Assembly (NCBI GenBank): GCA_023267775.1
Contig: JAHFMQ010000017.1
Coordinates: 1 to 13,431, forward strand
Length of the DNA stretch: 13,431 bases
From: Candidatus Kaiserbacteria bacterium
GTDB lineage: Bacteria; Patescibacteriota; Minisyncoccia; Phycocordibacterales; Phycocordibacteraceae
Direction: 5' to 3'
Shown: positions 6,192 through 12,728 of the stretch, one piece after another
Position numbering within the stretch: the first letter of the stretch is position 1
Layout of the letters: each line of letters starts with the position of its first letter
Position numbers and translations under genes: made by a program
Notes under the pieces: generated by a model
Databases searched by the model: none
Told to the model about the DNA's origin: nothing
The model's input: the letters and a program-made list of their open reading frames with translations, nothing else

Positions 6192-6719
6192 TTATTGACC
6201 GGCAGAGAGCGCCGATACCGTCGCTTTAATACCATACGCAATTGCTTGAGACCCGAGAAGTATTAAGGCACCAACAACGGTCCATAAAAGCGCTGTCCGC
6301 GCCTCGCTGATCTTTCCAGGTTCGCCTCGCGCTACGACAAAGAGATAACCTACGTACACGAGCATAAGAACAACGACGATTGCGCCGATACGAACGATAA
6401 AACTAAGGATATTTATAAGAAAAGACTCGACATCAGTTCCTCCTTGGAGAGGGTTAAGAAGTCTCGTGCCGCTATTCCCACCTCCAGGCTGTTGGATTCC
6501 TCCGGTGTTTCCACCCCCAGATTGTTGAATCGCGGACGACGGCGTCGCACTCGTTGAAACACATTGAAAGCCGCTGGAGGTAATATCACATGTTGTATTG
6601 GACGGGCATTCATTAGTAGCTCCTGGCGTACAGCTATTGGATGGAGATTGTGCGTGCGCGAAGGAGAGCGGCATCAGTGCAAACAAGCCTGCGGCGAATG
6701 ATGTGATAAGGAAACGCAT
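6192..6719 (-). CDS. pilin-like protein with signal peptide and cysteine-rich exported domain (first in the array)
   Basis: A 175-residue protein. The signal peptide is M1 to about A23 (ending A-H-A-Q). An exported segment follows with four cysteines (C30, C38, C44, C53), probably two disulfides. Next comes a Gly-rich linker with a ten-residue repeat (I-Q-Q-S-G-G-G-N-T-G at 64-73, I-Q-Q-P-G-G-G-N-S-G at 75-84), then two helices (about 100-130 and 143-168) joined by A-R-G-E-P-G-K-I-S-E-A-R. That loop, followed by L-L-W-x-V-V-G, is the more usual Patescibacteria T4SS-pilin form; this member lacks the S-V-W-G-L-V motif of the other five. The ATG is two bases after the stop of the solute-binding protein, so the two are probably translationally coupled. 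Confidence 0.82.
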   Translation of the reverse strand: MRFLITSFAAGLFALMPLSFAHAQSPSNSCTPGATNECPSNTTCDITSSGFQCVSTSATPSSAIQQSGGGNTGGIQQPGGGNSGTRLLNPLQGGTDVESFLINILSFIVRIGAIVVVLMLVYVGYLFVVARGEPGKISEARTALLWTVVGALILLGSQAIAYGIKATVSALSAGQ

Positions 6720-6721
6720 AG

Positions 6722-8029
6722 TTACTGTTGAAGAAGAGAGCCTAAGGAGCGTGATGCGTCCCCGAGTGCCTCCCCAAGATTTGAACCGCCACTAATCACA
6801 TTTCCAATCATACCCGAGAAGACACGGTCAACGTCAGTTGCTGCTGGGGACAGCCAACCTTGGCTATAGAGCGCCTCAGCATATGCTACGGCCGCTCCTG
6901 GGTCGGCCGCTGGAGGATTCGCGAGCGAGTTCAAATTTGCTGGGACTAGCCCGGTTGCACCAGCTGCTATGGCCTGATTTGCAGAGCCCACCATCAGTGT
7001 AGCTGCCTGAATTGCCCCGTTAGCATTTTTTACCCCGCGCGGAATCATGAATGCGTATAGGAGACCATACACGCCTTTGGTGGTCGATGTTTGGCTTTGT
7101 GGTACTGGCGACACGGTGAAATTTAGGTTCGGATTTGCTGATTGCAGGTAACGCGATTCGGAAGCATAACCAAAATACAGTGTGAGATCGCCTGAAAGAA
7201 ACATTTGCGTCGAATTCGATAATGAAGTGTTCCAAGTATAGGAGACTTTTGAAGGATCGGCGAATTGCGTATAGAAACCAAGCACCGACGTACCTCTTGA
7301 ATTATTTGAAGAACTTTGGCCGAGATTACTTACGAGCGTTGCACTCGAAGAATAAGAAGTAATTGAAATACCTTGCTGCAAGAAAAGAGTGGAGAGGATC
7401 CCGCGCGCATTGTGTACGTTATTATAGGCGCCAAGCGCGATAAGACCGCGCGTAATCTGTCGCGAGGGAGTAAGAACTGTAAAATGCGGGACGAGACCAG
7501 TCAGCGCCTCCCACGTTGTCGGTGGCTGTGCTACGCCATTACTCGAAAGAATGGAACGATTCGAGTAGAGGACGAGTGGATCGACAAGAAACGGCAGGCC
7601 GTAATACCCCGCTCCGCCGGGAGCCATGAAAATTCTGCCCTCATCAATAAAAGTACTCACAAATGTGTTAGCGGAGATCACCGAGGTCGATATTGGAGAT
7701 ATGAACTTCTCGAGTGGATGCAATTCTTCTTGCGAGGCAAGTATGAGATCGGGTGAAGCTCCAGTGGCAATAGCTATAGCAATATCTGAAGGCAAAGTTG
7801 CCGGATCTTTTTTTACGTATGACACGCTCTTAAATGACTGATCGGCTTGCGAGAGAGCCGTGAGTGTTGCTTGTATGCCCGACTCGGGTAACGTGCCCCA
7901 GATGACCACCGTACCGACGGTATTATTTGTTTTACTTTTCCCAGTGTACGTAGCAAACACAAACAGCCCGATAAGCGCGCCGAGAACGAAGGTGCCGAGC
8001 AATATAAGCTGGAAGACGGATAATTTCAT
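6722..8029 (-). CDS. extracellular solute-binding protein, family 1-like, membrane-anchored
   Basis: A 435-residue protein. One N-terminal hydrophobic helix (about 5-27) acts as signal or anchor; no cysteine is present, so it is not a lipoprotein. The body matches the sugar/oligosaccharide-type ABC binding protein fold: A-T-G-A-S-P-D-L-I-L-A (88-98), then G-L-P-F-L-V-D-P-L-V-L-Y-S-N (144-157) and P-P-T-T-W-E-A-L (169-176), the typical ligand-cleft blocks. Such proteins capture a solute outside the membrane and give it to a permease. No permease or ATPase lies in the window. Instead, the gene overlaps the methyltransferase by four bases upstream (ATGA) and is two bases from the first pilin downstream. 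It may work with the pilin system or with a distant transporter; the ligand is unknown. Confidence 0.85.
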   Translation of the reverse strand: MKLSVFQLILLGTFVLGALIGLFVFATYTGKSKTNNTVGTVVIWGTLPESGIQATLTALSQADQSFKSVSYVKKDPATLPSDIAIAIATGASPDLILASQEELHPLEKFISPISTSVISANTFVSTFIDEGRIFMAPGGAGYYGLPFLVDPLVLYSNRSILSSNGVAQPPTTWEALTGLVPHFTVLTPSRQITRGLIALGAYNNVHNARGILSTLFLQQGISITSYSSSATLVSNLGQSSSNNSRGTSVLGFYTQFADPSKVSYTWNTSLSNSTQMFLSGDLTLYFGYASESRYLQSANPNLNFTVSPVPQSQTSTTKGVYGLLYAFMIPRGVKNANGAIQAATLMVGSANQAIAAGATGLVPANLNSLANPPAADPGAAVAYAEALYSQGWLSPAATDVDRVFSGMIGNVISGGSNLGEALGDASRSLGSLLQQ

Positions 8030-8562
8030 GGTGAGGTAAATACTATGCCGTAATGATGCGGTCCTGCTCGAAATGATTTTACCTTATGGAAGCCTCCGTT
8101 AATAAACAATGCTTCGGCATCGTGCTCTGATACCACCTGTGCAGCTGCCGGACCGATGCCACCATAGCTCCCTGCCCAGTCGACCACCATGAGTTTCCCG
8201 TCAGACTTCAAGACGCGTTTTATTTCTCCTAGTAATCCGATGTGGTTTTCAATTTGGAAAAGAGTGTTTGCGAGTATGCCTGCGTCAACGGATGCGTCAC
8301 GGAGATGCGACCCGCCAGCTTTTTCGATGTCTCCCCAAATTGTCTCGATAGTGCCCACATGATGTATGTGGGTGTTGAGTTTTAGGTGCTTCAGCACATC
8401 CTCCTGAACATCAATCGCATATACTTTCCCGCTATTCCCAACAACGCCAGCTGCTGCGCGCGAATAATGGCCAGAACCAGCGCCAAAGTCGGCAACCTTC
8501 ATCCCCTCGCGAAGTCCTAGCTGAAGCACATTTTCTTGAGGGCTACTAAAAGAAGAACTCAT
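8026..8562 (-). CDS. class I SAM-dependent methyltransferase
   Basis: A 178-residue protein with a Rossmann methyltransferase fold. Motif I, V-A-D-F-G-A-G-S-G, lies at residues 23-31; the acidic ribose-binding segment V-Y-A-I-D-V-Q follows, then G-D-I-E and a D-A-G-I-L-A-N-T-L-F-Q strand. The substrate cannot be read from the sequence. The ATG at 8562 was chosen over one at 8604 because the protein then begins about 22 residues before motif I, as in related short methyltransferases, and an extended -10 box lies just before it. The stop overlaps the start of the solute-binding protein (ATGA), so it is the first gene of the pilin operon. A role in modifying pilins or envelope components is only a guess. 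Confidence 0.8.
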   Translation of the reverse strand: MSSSFSSPQENVLQLGLREGMKVADFGAGSGHYSRAAAGVVGNSGKVYAIDVQEDVLKHLKLNTHIHHVGTIETIWGDIEKAGGSHLRDASVDAGILANTLFQIENHIGLLGEIKRVLKSDGKLMVVDWAGSYGGIGPAAAQVVSEHDAEALFINGGFHKVKSFRAGPHHYGIVFTSP

Positions 8563-8569
8563 ATCTACT

Positions 8570-8578
8570 AAAATAACA
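8570..8578 (-). promoter_or_regulatory. possible extended -10 box of the methyltransferase-pilin operon
   Basis: On the minus strand, TGTTATTTT (TGn followed by TATTTT) ends seven bases before the ATG at 8562. The transcript would be leaderless, and there is no Shine-Dalgarno. It is a weak match on its own and is supported mainly by the same arrangement at other genes in the window. Confidence 0.35.
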
Positions 8579-8684
8579 TGCACGGCCTGCTCTCGGCCGC
8601 GCAATCAACATCACATAATTTCCCAGAGACAATTCCATCCTTTGCTCCGAGACGAGTCACAAGCACAAGTGCACTGAGTGGACC

Positions 8685-8708
8685 CTCACAAGGTTCGACC
8701 TTGTAGAG
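8685..8708. repeat. REP-like palindrome, left copy (loop TCG)
   Basis: The 17-base core ACAAGGTTCGACCTTGT (8688-8704) is a seven-base perfect stem with a TCG loop. CTC before it and GAG after it extend the stem by three pairs around a bulged A. It precedes the transposase gene by 29 bases, and its loop and right arm fall where a -35 box would lie. Its exact reverse complement occurs at 8889 and 9411. Confidence 0.9.
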
Positions 8709-8717
8709 ATCTACGTT

Positions 8718-8723
8718 TATACT
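8718..8723 (+). promoter_or_regulatory. possible -10 box of the transposase gene
   Basis: TATACT ends ten bases before the ATG at 8734. At a 17-base spacing, the -35 position (8695-8700, TCGACC, four of six consensus bases) is inside the left palindrome. No Shine-Dalgarno is seen, so the mRNA may be leaderless. Confidence 0.45.
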
Positions 8724-8733
8724 ACGAGCTGAT

Positions 8734-9399
8734 ATGACACGCCATTTTACTTTCGCTCCCGGTGAATATTATCATCTCTACAATCGTGGCACAGAAAAAC
8801 GGAACATATTCAATTCCCGAACTGATCGCGATCGCTTTCTCGCTCTCCTCTATTTCGCAAATCAGGATGCTCCAGTCGACCTTAAATTACAAGGTCGAAC
8901 CTTGTTAGAAATGGCTGAACAAAGAAAAGAAGCGCCGCTCATTGAAATCGTCTGCTACTGCTTGATGCCGAATCATTTTCATCTGTTAGTGCGCGAGCTG
9001 GCGGATGGCGGAATTAGTAAATTCATGCAAAAGATCACGACTGGCTATACGATGTATTTTAACAAATGCTCCGAGCGAACGGGCGCTCTCTTCCAAGGAA
9101 AATTCAAAGCAACCCATGTCGCTGGTGATCGATATCTGCGCTACCTCATTTCTTACATTCACTTAAATCCGGTGAAGCTTATCGAGCCGAAATGGAAAGA
9201 AACGGGAATCACCGATCAAACGCGTGCCGAATATTATCTCGAAACGTACGCCGCTTCAAGCTATCCTGATTATTTAAACAAGAATCGTCCGGAGGGAATA
9301 ATTCTCTCAAAAGATGCCTTGCCTGGGTATTTTTCTTCAGGTACCGATTTTAAGACATTCGTCACAGAGTGGCTTACCTACAGACCCGATCCCGATTGA
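8734..9399 (+). CDS. REP-associated tyrosine transposase (RAYT, Y1/HUH family)
   Basis: A 221-residue protein of the IS200-like Y1 transposase family, REP-associated branch. The metal-binding HUH motif is P-N-H-F-H-L-L-V (H81, H83). The catalytic tyrosine is Y105 or Y108 in T-T-G-Y-T-M-Y-F-N. The family block G-A-L-F-Q-G-K-F-K (117-125) and Y-I-H-L-N-P-V (141-147) follow. Such proteins cut and rejoin single-stranded DNA at the palindromes that flank their gene. All key residues are kept, so it may be active. Inverted palindromes flank it (8685-8708 and 9408-9431), and a third copy at 8889-8905 is part of the frame, encoding residues L52-Q-G-R-T-L57. The start is the first ATG after a TATACT; no Shine-Dalgarno is seen. 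No accessory gene or tnpB lies in the unit. Confidence 0.93.
   Translation: MTRHFTFAPGEYYHLYNRGTEKRNIFNSRTDRDRFLALLYFANQDAPVDLKLQGRTLLEMAEQRKEAPLIEIVCYCLMPNHFHLLVRELADGGISKFMQKITTGYTMYFNKCSERTGALFQGKFKATHVAGDRYLRYLISYIHLNPVKLIEPKWKETGITDQTRAEYYLETYAASSYPDYLNKNRPEGIILSKDALPGYFSSGTDFKTFVTEWLTYRPDPD
8889..8905. repeat. REP-like palindrome, copy inside the transposase gene (loop CGA)
   Basis: ACAAGGTCGAACCTTGT is the exact reverse complement of the left copy and identical to the core of the right copy. It is in frame and encodes L-Q-G-R-T-L in the segment before the HUH motif. Confidence 0.9.
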
Positions 9400-9407
9400 T
9401 ACGAGGT

Positions 9408-9431
9408 CTTACAAGGTCGAACCTTGTAAAG
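9408..9431. repeat. REP-like palindrome, right copy (loop CGA)
   Basis: The core ACAAGGTCGAACCTTGT (9411-9427) is extended by CTT before and AAG after around a bulged A, the same architecture as the left copy but in opposite orientation. It lies nine bases after the transposase stop and 18 bases beyond the stop of the convergent membrane-protein gene, so it may also mark the 3' ends of both transcripts. Confidence 0.9.
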
Positions 9432-9449
9432 ATTACATAGACGCCCGCT

Positions 9450-9881
9450 TCAAATATACAGAAGAATAATTGGCTCTACAATCATTATAATAATCAGAAT
9501 AAATAAACTTAACGGTAGTATAGTTGATACAAGAAATATACCCGTGCGACTATAGAAACGTGTTACTGGAGAACTAAACATCGCGTTCAATATCCCTCCG
9601 GTGACAAACCAAGGGACCCGGTATATGGTGTGTGGATAACGATGAATATCGTCTGGTTCAGACCGTCCTATATCGTAGGGTAACGCTGCAATAACTGCAA
9701 AACCGATTATTATCGGAACAATATATGCAATAACCCAGCTTGGGGCACCCCCAAAAACTAGGAGCGCAGTTACCCATGCTGGAACAAAAAGATATTTCAA
9801 GATGAAGTATAAAGAACCAGGTCGTTCATCTACCTTAATATCGTGTGTGAATGGATATTTAATAAGGTTCCAAAAATCCAT
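9450..9881 (-). CDS. small unknown membrane protein
   Basis: I do not recognise this 143-residue protein. It has three or four hydrophobic segments (about 24-44, 48-67 and 113-141, with a weaker one near 90-103), a short cytoplasm-like N-terminus with D-I-K-V-D-E-R-P-G-S, and a polar loop with D-I-G-R-S-E-P-D-D-I-H. It starts 13 bases after the gyrA stop on the same strand, so it is probably cotranscribed with gyrA, but its DNA looks clearly richer in A and T than gyrA, especially toward its 3' end. No Shine-Dalgarno is evident. It ends next to the right palindrome of the transposase unit. Codon structure and hydrophobic pattern support a real gene. Confidence 0.65.
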   Translation of the reverse strand: MDFWNLIKYPFTHDIKVDERPGSLYFILKYLFVPAWVTALLVFGGAPSWVIAYIVPIIIGFAVIAALPYDIGRSEPDDIHRYPHTIYRVPWFVTGGILNAMFSSPVTRFYSRTGIFLVSTILPLSLFILIIIMIVEPIILLYI

Positions 9882-9894
9882 GCCTCATGTTGTA

Positions 9895-12375
9895 CTACAA
9901 AGCTACCATCGAGGCAATTGAATCGCCTTCGCGCATTTTCATGACGCGGACTCCTTGGGTTGCGCGCGAAAGGAGTGAGATTTCGGCGACTGAAGTGCGT
10001 ATCACCTGTCCTTTCTTTGATACGACGACGAGTTCCTCTTCTTCAAGGTTATCTCCCGAAACAATTCTCGCGCCGATGATTTCGCCGGTCTTTGCGGTCA
10101 CTTCTGCAGTCTTCACACCCGAACCACCGCGGCCCTGCACTTTGTATTCTGAAATCTTCGTGCGCTTGCCGTAGCCCTTGCTCATGATGACGAGGAGCGA
10201 ACCATTCTTCTCTTCCGCTGCTGTAATGACTTCGGCAGAAACGACACGGTCGCCCTTCCGTACGCTCATACCGCGAACGCCGCCGGCAGTACGACCCATT
10301 TCGCGCACATCCTCTGCTTCAAATCGAATACTCTGACCTTTCGCAGTCACGATTGAAACTGTGTCGGACTTTCCAGCAAGATTTGCTGAAACGAGTTTGT
10401 CGTCCTTCTTTAAACTAATTGCAATGATGCCCGAACGACGCACGTCGGCAAAACTCTTTGCGGCGACTCGTTTCGCCGCACCTTCTTGCGTCACAAACAC
10501 AATCGACGACGCTTGGAGCTCTGCGCCTTTCGGCACCGCAAGCACGCTCGTCACCGACTCATCGGCTGCAAGCGGGAGGAAGTTCATGATGCTTTTGCCT
10601 TTTGTTGCGCGTTTCCCTTCCGGAATTTCATACATCTTTATTTGATACGCTTTACCAAAGTTCGTAAAGAAAAGTAAGTCGCTGTGGGCGCTCGCGACCA
10701 AGAAGTGTGTCACAATATCTTCTTCTTTTGTCGCGATATCGACGACACCGACACCGCCACGCTTCTGGCGACGATATTCGTTTGGATTGGTGCGCTTGAT
10801 ATACCCGCCTTCGGTAAGCACGAGCATCGATTCCTCATCTGGGACTAGGTCTTCCACTGAAATATTCTGCACGCCACCTTTGACAATCTTGGTGCGGCGA
10901 TCATCGCCGTATTTCTCTGCAAGCTCCTCGAGCTCAGCTTTGACTACTGCGAGAATCTTTTTCGCCGAGGAAAGAATATCTTTCAATTTCTTAATGAGTG
11001 CCTGAACTTCGGTGATCTCATCCTCGATCTTTTTGCGCTCAAGTCCTGCGAGTTTCGAGAGGCGCATTTCGAGAATCGCGGCCGCTTGCAGTTCTGAAAA
11101 ACCAAATTTCTTCTGGAGTGCTGCGCTCGCCGAAGGAATATCCGCGGCTTTCTTAATTATCGCGATAACCTCGTCAATATGGTCAAGTGCCTTTGAAAGA
11201 CCGAGTAAAATATGCTCGCGTGCTTCGGCCTGGCGGAGATCAAATTCCGTGCGGCGCTTCACCACCTCTTGGCGGTGCTTAATAAAATGCTCGAGTATCG
11301 CCGAGAGCGAAAGAATCTCCGGCACGCCGTCAACAAGCGCGAGCATGTTGTAGTGGAACGTGCTCTCAAGATCGGTGTGCTTATACAGCGCGTTCAAAAC
11401 CGCTTGCGGATGCGCGGTGCCCTTGAGCTCCACCACGACGCGAATGTCTGAAGTCGACTCGTCGCGAAGGTCGCGAATGCCTTCGAGTTTTTTTTCTTGT
11501 ACTAACTCCGCAATGCGAGCGATAAGTTCGCTTTTATTTACGCGGTACGGAATGGAGGTGATGACGATGCGCGTATCTTTTTTCCCATCATCAATAATTT
11601 CTGCTTCGCCGCGCACGACGACCGGCCCCTTGCCGGATCCGTACGCATGCTTGATATCAGTCTTATTAAAAGCGATGCCGCCAAGAGGAAAATCTGGTCC
11701 TTTGACGAATTCAAGCAGATCGTCGGTTGTTGCGCCAGGATTTTCTATCAAATGAATGGTCGCGGCGACTACTTCGCGAAGATTATGCGGAGGAATTTCA
11801 GTTGCCATACCAACCGCGATACCGAGCGTACCGTTTAATAGTAAGTTTGGAAGGGCTGCAGGAAGCACGTTTGGTTCTTCCCGAGTCGCGTCGTAATTTG
11901 GGTTCCACTTGACCGTTTCTTTCTCCAAATCCGAAAGAAGTGTTTCTGCAACACGAGAAAGTTTTGCTTCTGTGTACCGCATGGCGGCCGGAGAATCGCC
12001 GTCGACCGAACCGAAGTTCCCCTGGCCGAGCACGAGCGGATAACGGTGCGTAAATATCTGCGCCATCTTGGTCATCGAGTCATACACCGCGGTATCACCG
12101 TGCGGGTGATATTTACCGAGCACTTCGCCGACTACCGTGGCACTTTTGCGAAATTTCGCTCCGGGCACAAGACCCATATCTTTCATCGCGTAGAGAATTC
12201 GGCGATGCACCGGCTTTAATCCATCACGAACATCAGGAAGCGCGCGTCCCGTGATGACGGTCATCGCATAGTCGATATACGACTGACGCATCTCAGCAAC
12301 AATTGGCTGATTGATGACGTTCGCCGCTACGGACACTACCGAATTCTTCTCTTTGTCTTCTTTCCCGCGAGCCAT
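9895..12375 (-). CDS. gyrA: DNA gyrase subunit A
   Basis: An 826-residue type IIA topoisomerase subunit that, with GyrB, introduces negative supercoils using ATP. The N-terminal breakage-reunion domain shows R-A-L-P-D-V-R-D-G-L-K-P-V-H-R-R (44-59), Y-H-P-H-G-D-T-A-V-Y-D (89-99), G-N-F-G-S-V-D-G-D (119-127) and the catalytic Y134 in A-M-R-Y-T-E. The coiled-coil arm follows (about 365-490). The C-terminal beta-pinwheel (about 505-826) has repeated blades. A GyrA box, Q-K-R-G-G-V-G (537-543), separates it from ParC; canonical boxes have R or K where this has V542. The residue matching E. coli S83 is T95 and that matching D87 is D99. There is no acidic C-terminal tail. The ATG follows the upstream stop by nine bases; there is no Shine-Dalgarno. 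gyrB is not adjacent. Confidence 0.97.
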   Translation of the reverse strand: MARGKEDKEKNSVVSVAANVINQPIVAEMRQSYIDYAMTVITGRALPDVRDGLKPVHRRILYAMKDMGLVPGAKFRKSATVVGEVLGKYHPHGDTAVYDSMTKMAQIFTHRYPLVLGQGNFGSVDGDSPAAMRYTEAKLSRVAETLLSDLEKETVKWNPNYDATREEPNVLPAALPNLLLNGTLGIAVGMATEIPPHNLREVVAATIHLIENPGATTDDLLEFVKGPDFPLGGIAFNKTDIKHAYGSGKGPVVVRGEAEIIDDGKKDTRIVITSIPYRVNKSELIARIAELVQEKKLEGIRDLRDESTSDIRVVVELKGTAHPQAVLNALYKHTDLESTFHYNMLALVDGVPEILSLSAILEHFIKHRQEVVKRRTEFDLRQAEAREHILLGLSKALDHIDEVIAIIKKAADIPSASAALQKKFGFSELQAAAILEMRLSKLAGLERKKIEDEITEVQALIKKLKDILSSAKKILAVVKAELEELAEKYGDDRRTKIVKGGVQNISVEDLVPDEESMLVLTEGGYIKRTNPNEYRRQKRGGVGVVDIATKEEDIVTHFLVASAHSDLLFFTNFGKAYQIKMYEIPEGKRATKGKSIMNFLPLAADESVTSVLAVPKGAELQASSIVFVTQEGAAKRVAAKSFADVRRSGIIAISLKKDDKLVSANLAGKSDTVSIVTAKGQSIRFEAEDVREMGRTAGGVRGMSVRKGDRVVSAEVITAAEEKNGSLLVIMSKGYGKRTKISEYKVQGRGGSGVKTAEVTAKTGEIIGARIVSGDNLEEEELVVVSKKGQVIRTSVAEISLLSRATQGVRVMKMREGDSIASMVAL

Positions 12376-12384
12376 ATGAATGTA

Positions 12385-12723
12385 TTAAAAAGGCAGAATC
12401 GTCTGCTCAGCCTGCTTCGGCTGACGAGTGGAAGAAGCAACATCGACAATTTCTATATGCGCTGGCGCTGAAGCGTCTTGTATCGCTGCAGCTGCTCCAG
12501 CGAGATTTTGATTTCCAGAATCGGACGACACGACGACAGGCTGATGTGCACTGTCGTCAAAAGTAGCGTTTTTAATTGCGAGCGATCCAGTTGCCAGAGA
12601 GTACGTAAACCACACAAGAGCAATGAACGCAGTGCCGCCTGTCGCCGCACCAAAGGCGATTTGTTTGCGCACGTGGTGCGGCTTACTTTTGGCGGTTTCG
12701 ATGTGATCAAAAATACTCTTCAT
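12385..12723 (-). CDS. unknown single-helix membrane protein
   Basis: A 112-residue protein of unknown function. It has a short basic N-terminus (H-I-E-T-A-K-S-K-P-H-H-V-R-K, residues 7-20), one membrane helix (about 23-45), and an outward Ala/Ser/Asp-rich tail with no cysteines and no recognisable domain. The layout, a basic cytoplasmic tip followed by one helix and a low-complexity exported part, suggests a membrane-anchored accessory protein. It lies five bases after the metallo-beta-lactamase-like gene and nine bases before gyrA, so the three are probably one transcript. No Shine-Dalgarno is evident. Confidence 0.7.
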   Translation of the reverse strand: MKSIFDHIETAKSKPHHVRKQIAFGAATGGTAFIALVWFTYSLATGSLAIKNATFDDSAHQPVVVSSDSGNQNLAGAAAAIQDASAPAHIEIVDVASSTRQPKQAEQTILPF

Positions 12724-12728
12724 AGGGT

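Noticed and set aside
5891..6241. Longer start (ATG at 6241) for the second pilin.
   Set aside because: It would overlap the preceding gene by 50 bases and add a basic segment absent from the paralogues; the ATG at 6190 is one base from the preceding stop.
8583..8599. Inverted repeat CGGCC / GGCCG upstream of the methyltransferase.
   Set aside because: Five base pairs with a seven-base loop and no T-run; too weak to name as a terminator or operator.
8026..8604. Longer start (ATG at 8604) for the methyltransferase.
   Set aside because: The extra 14 residues have no family support, and a -10-like box sits inside them just before the ATG at 8562.
9740..9754. TTGGGG-CAC-CCCCAA inside the membrane protein gene resembles the hairpin at 65-95.
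   Set aside because: The stem is only six bases and coding; the flanks do not match, so it is probably chance.
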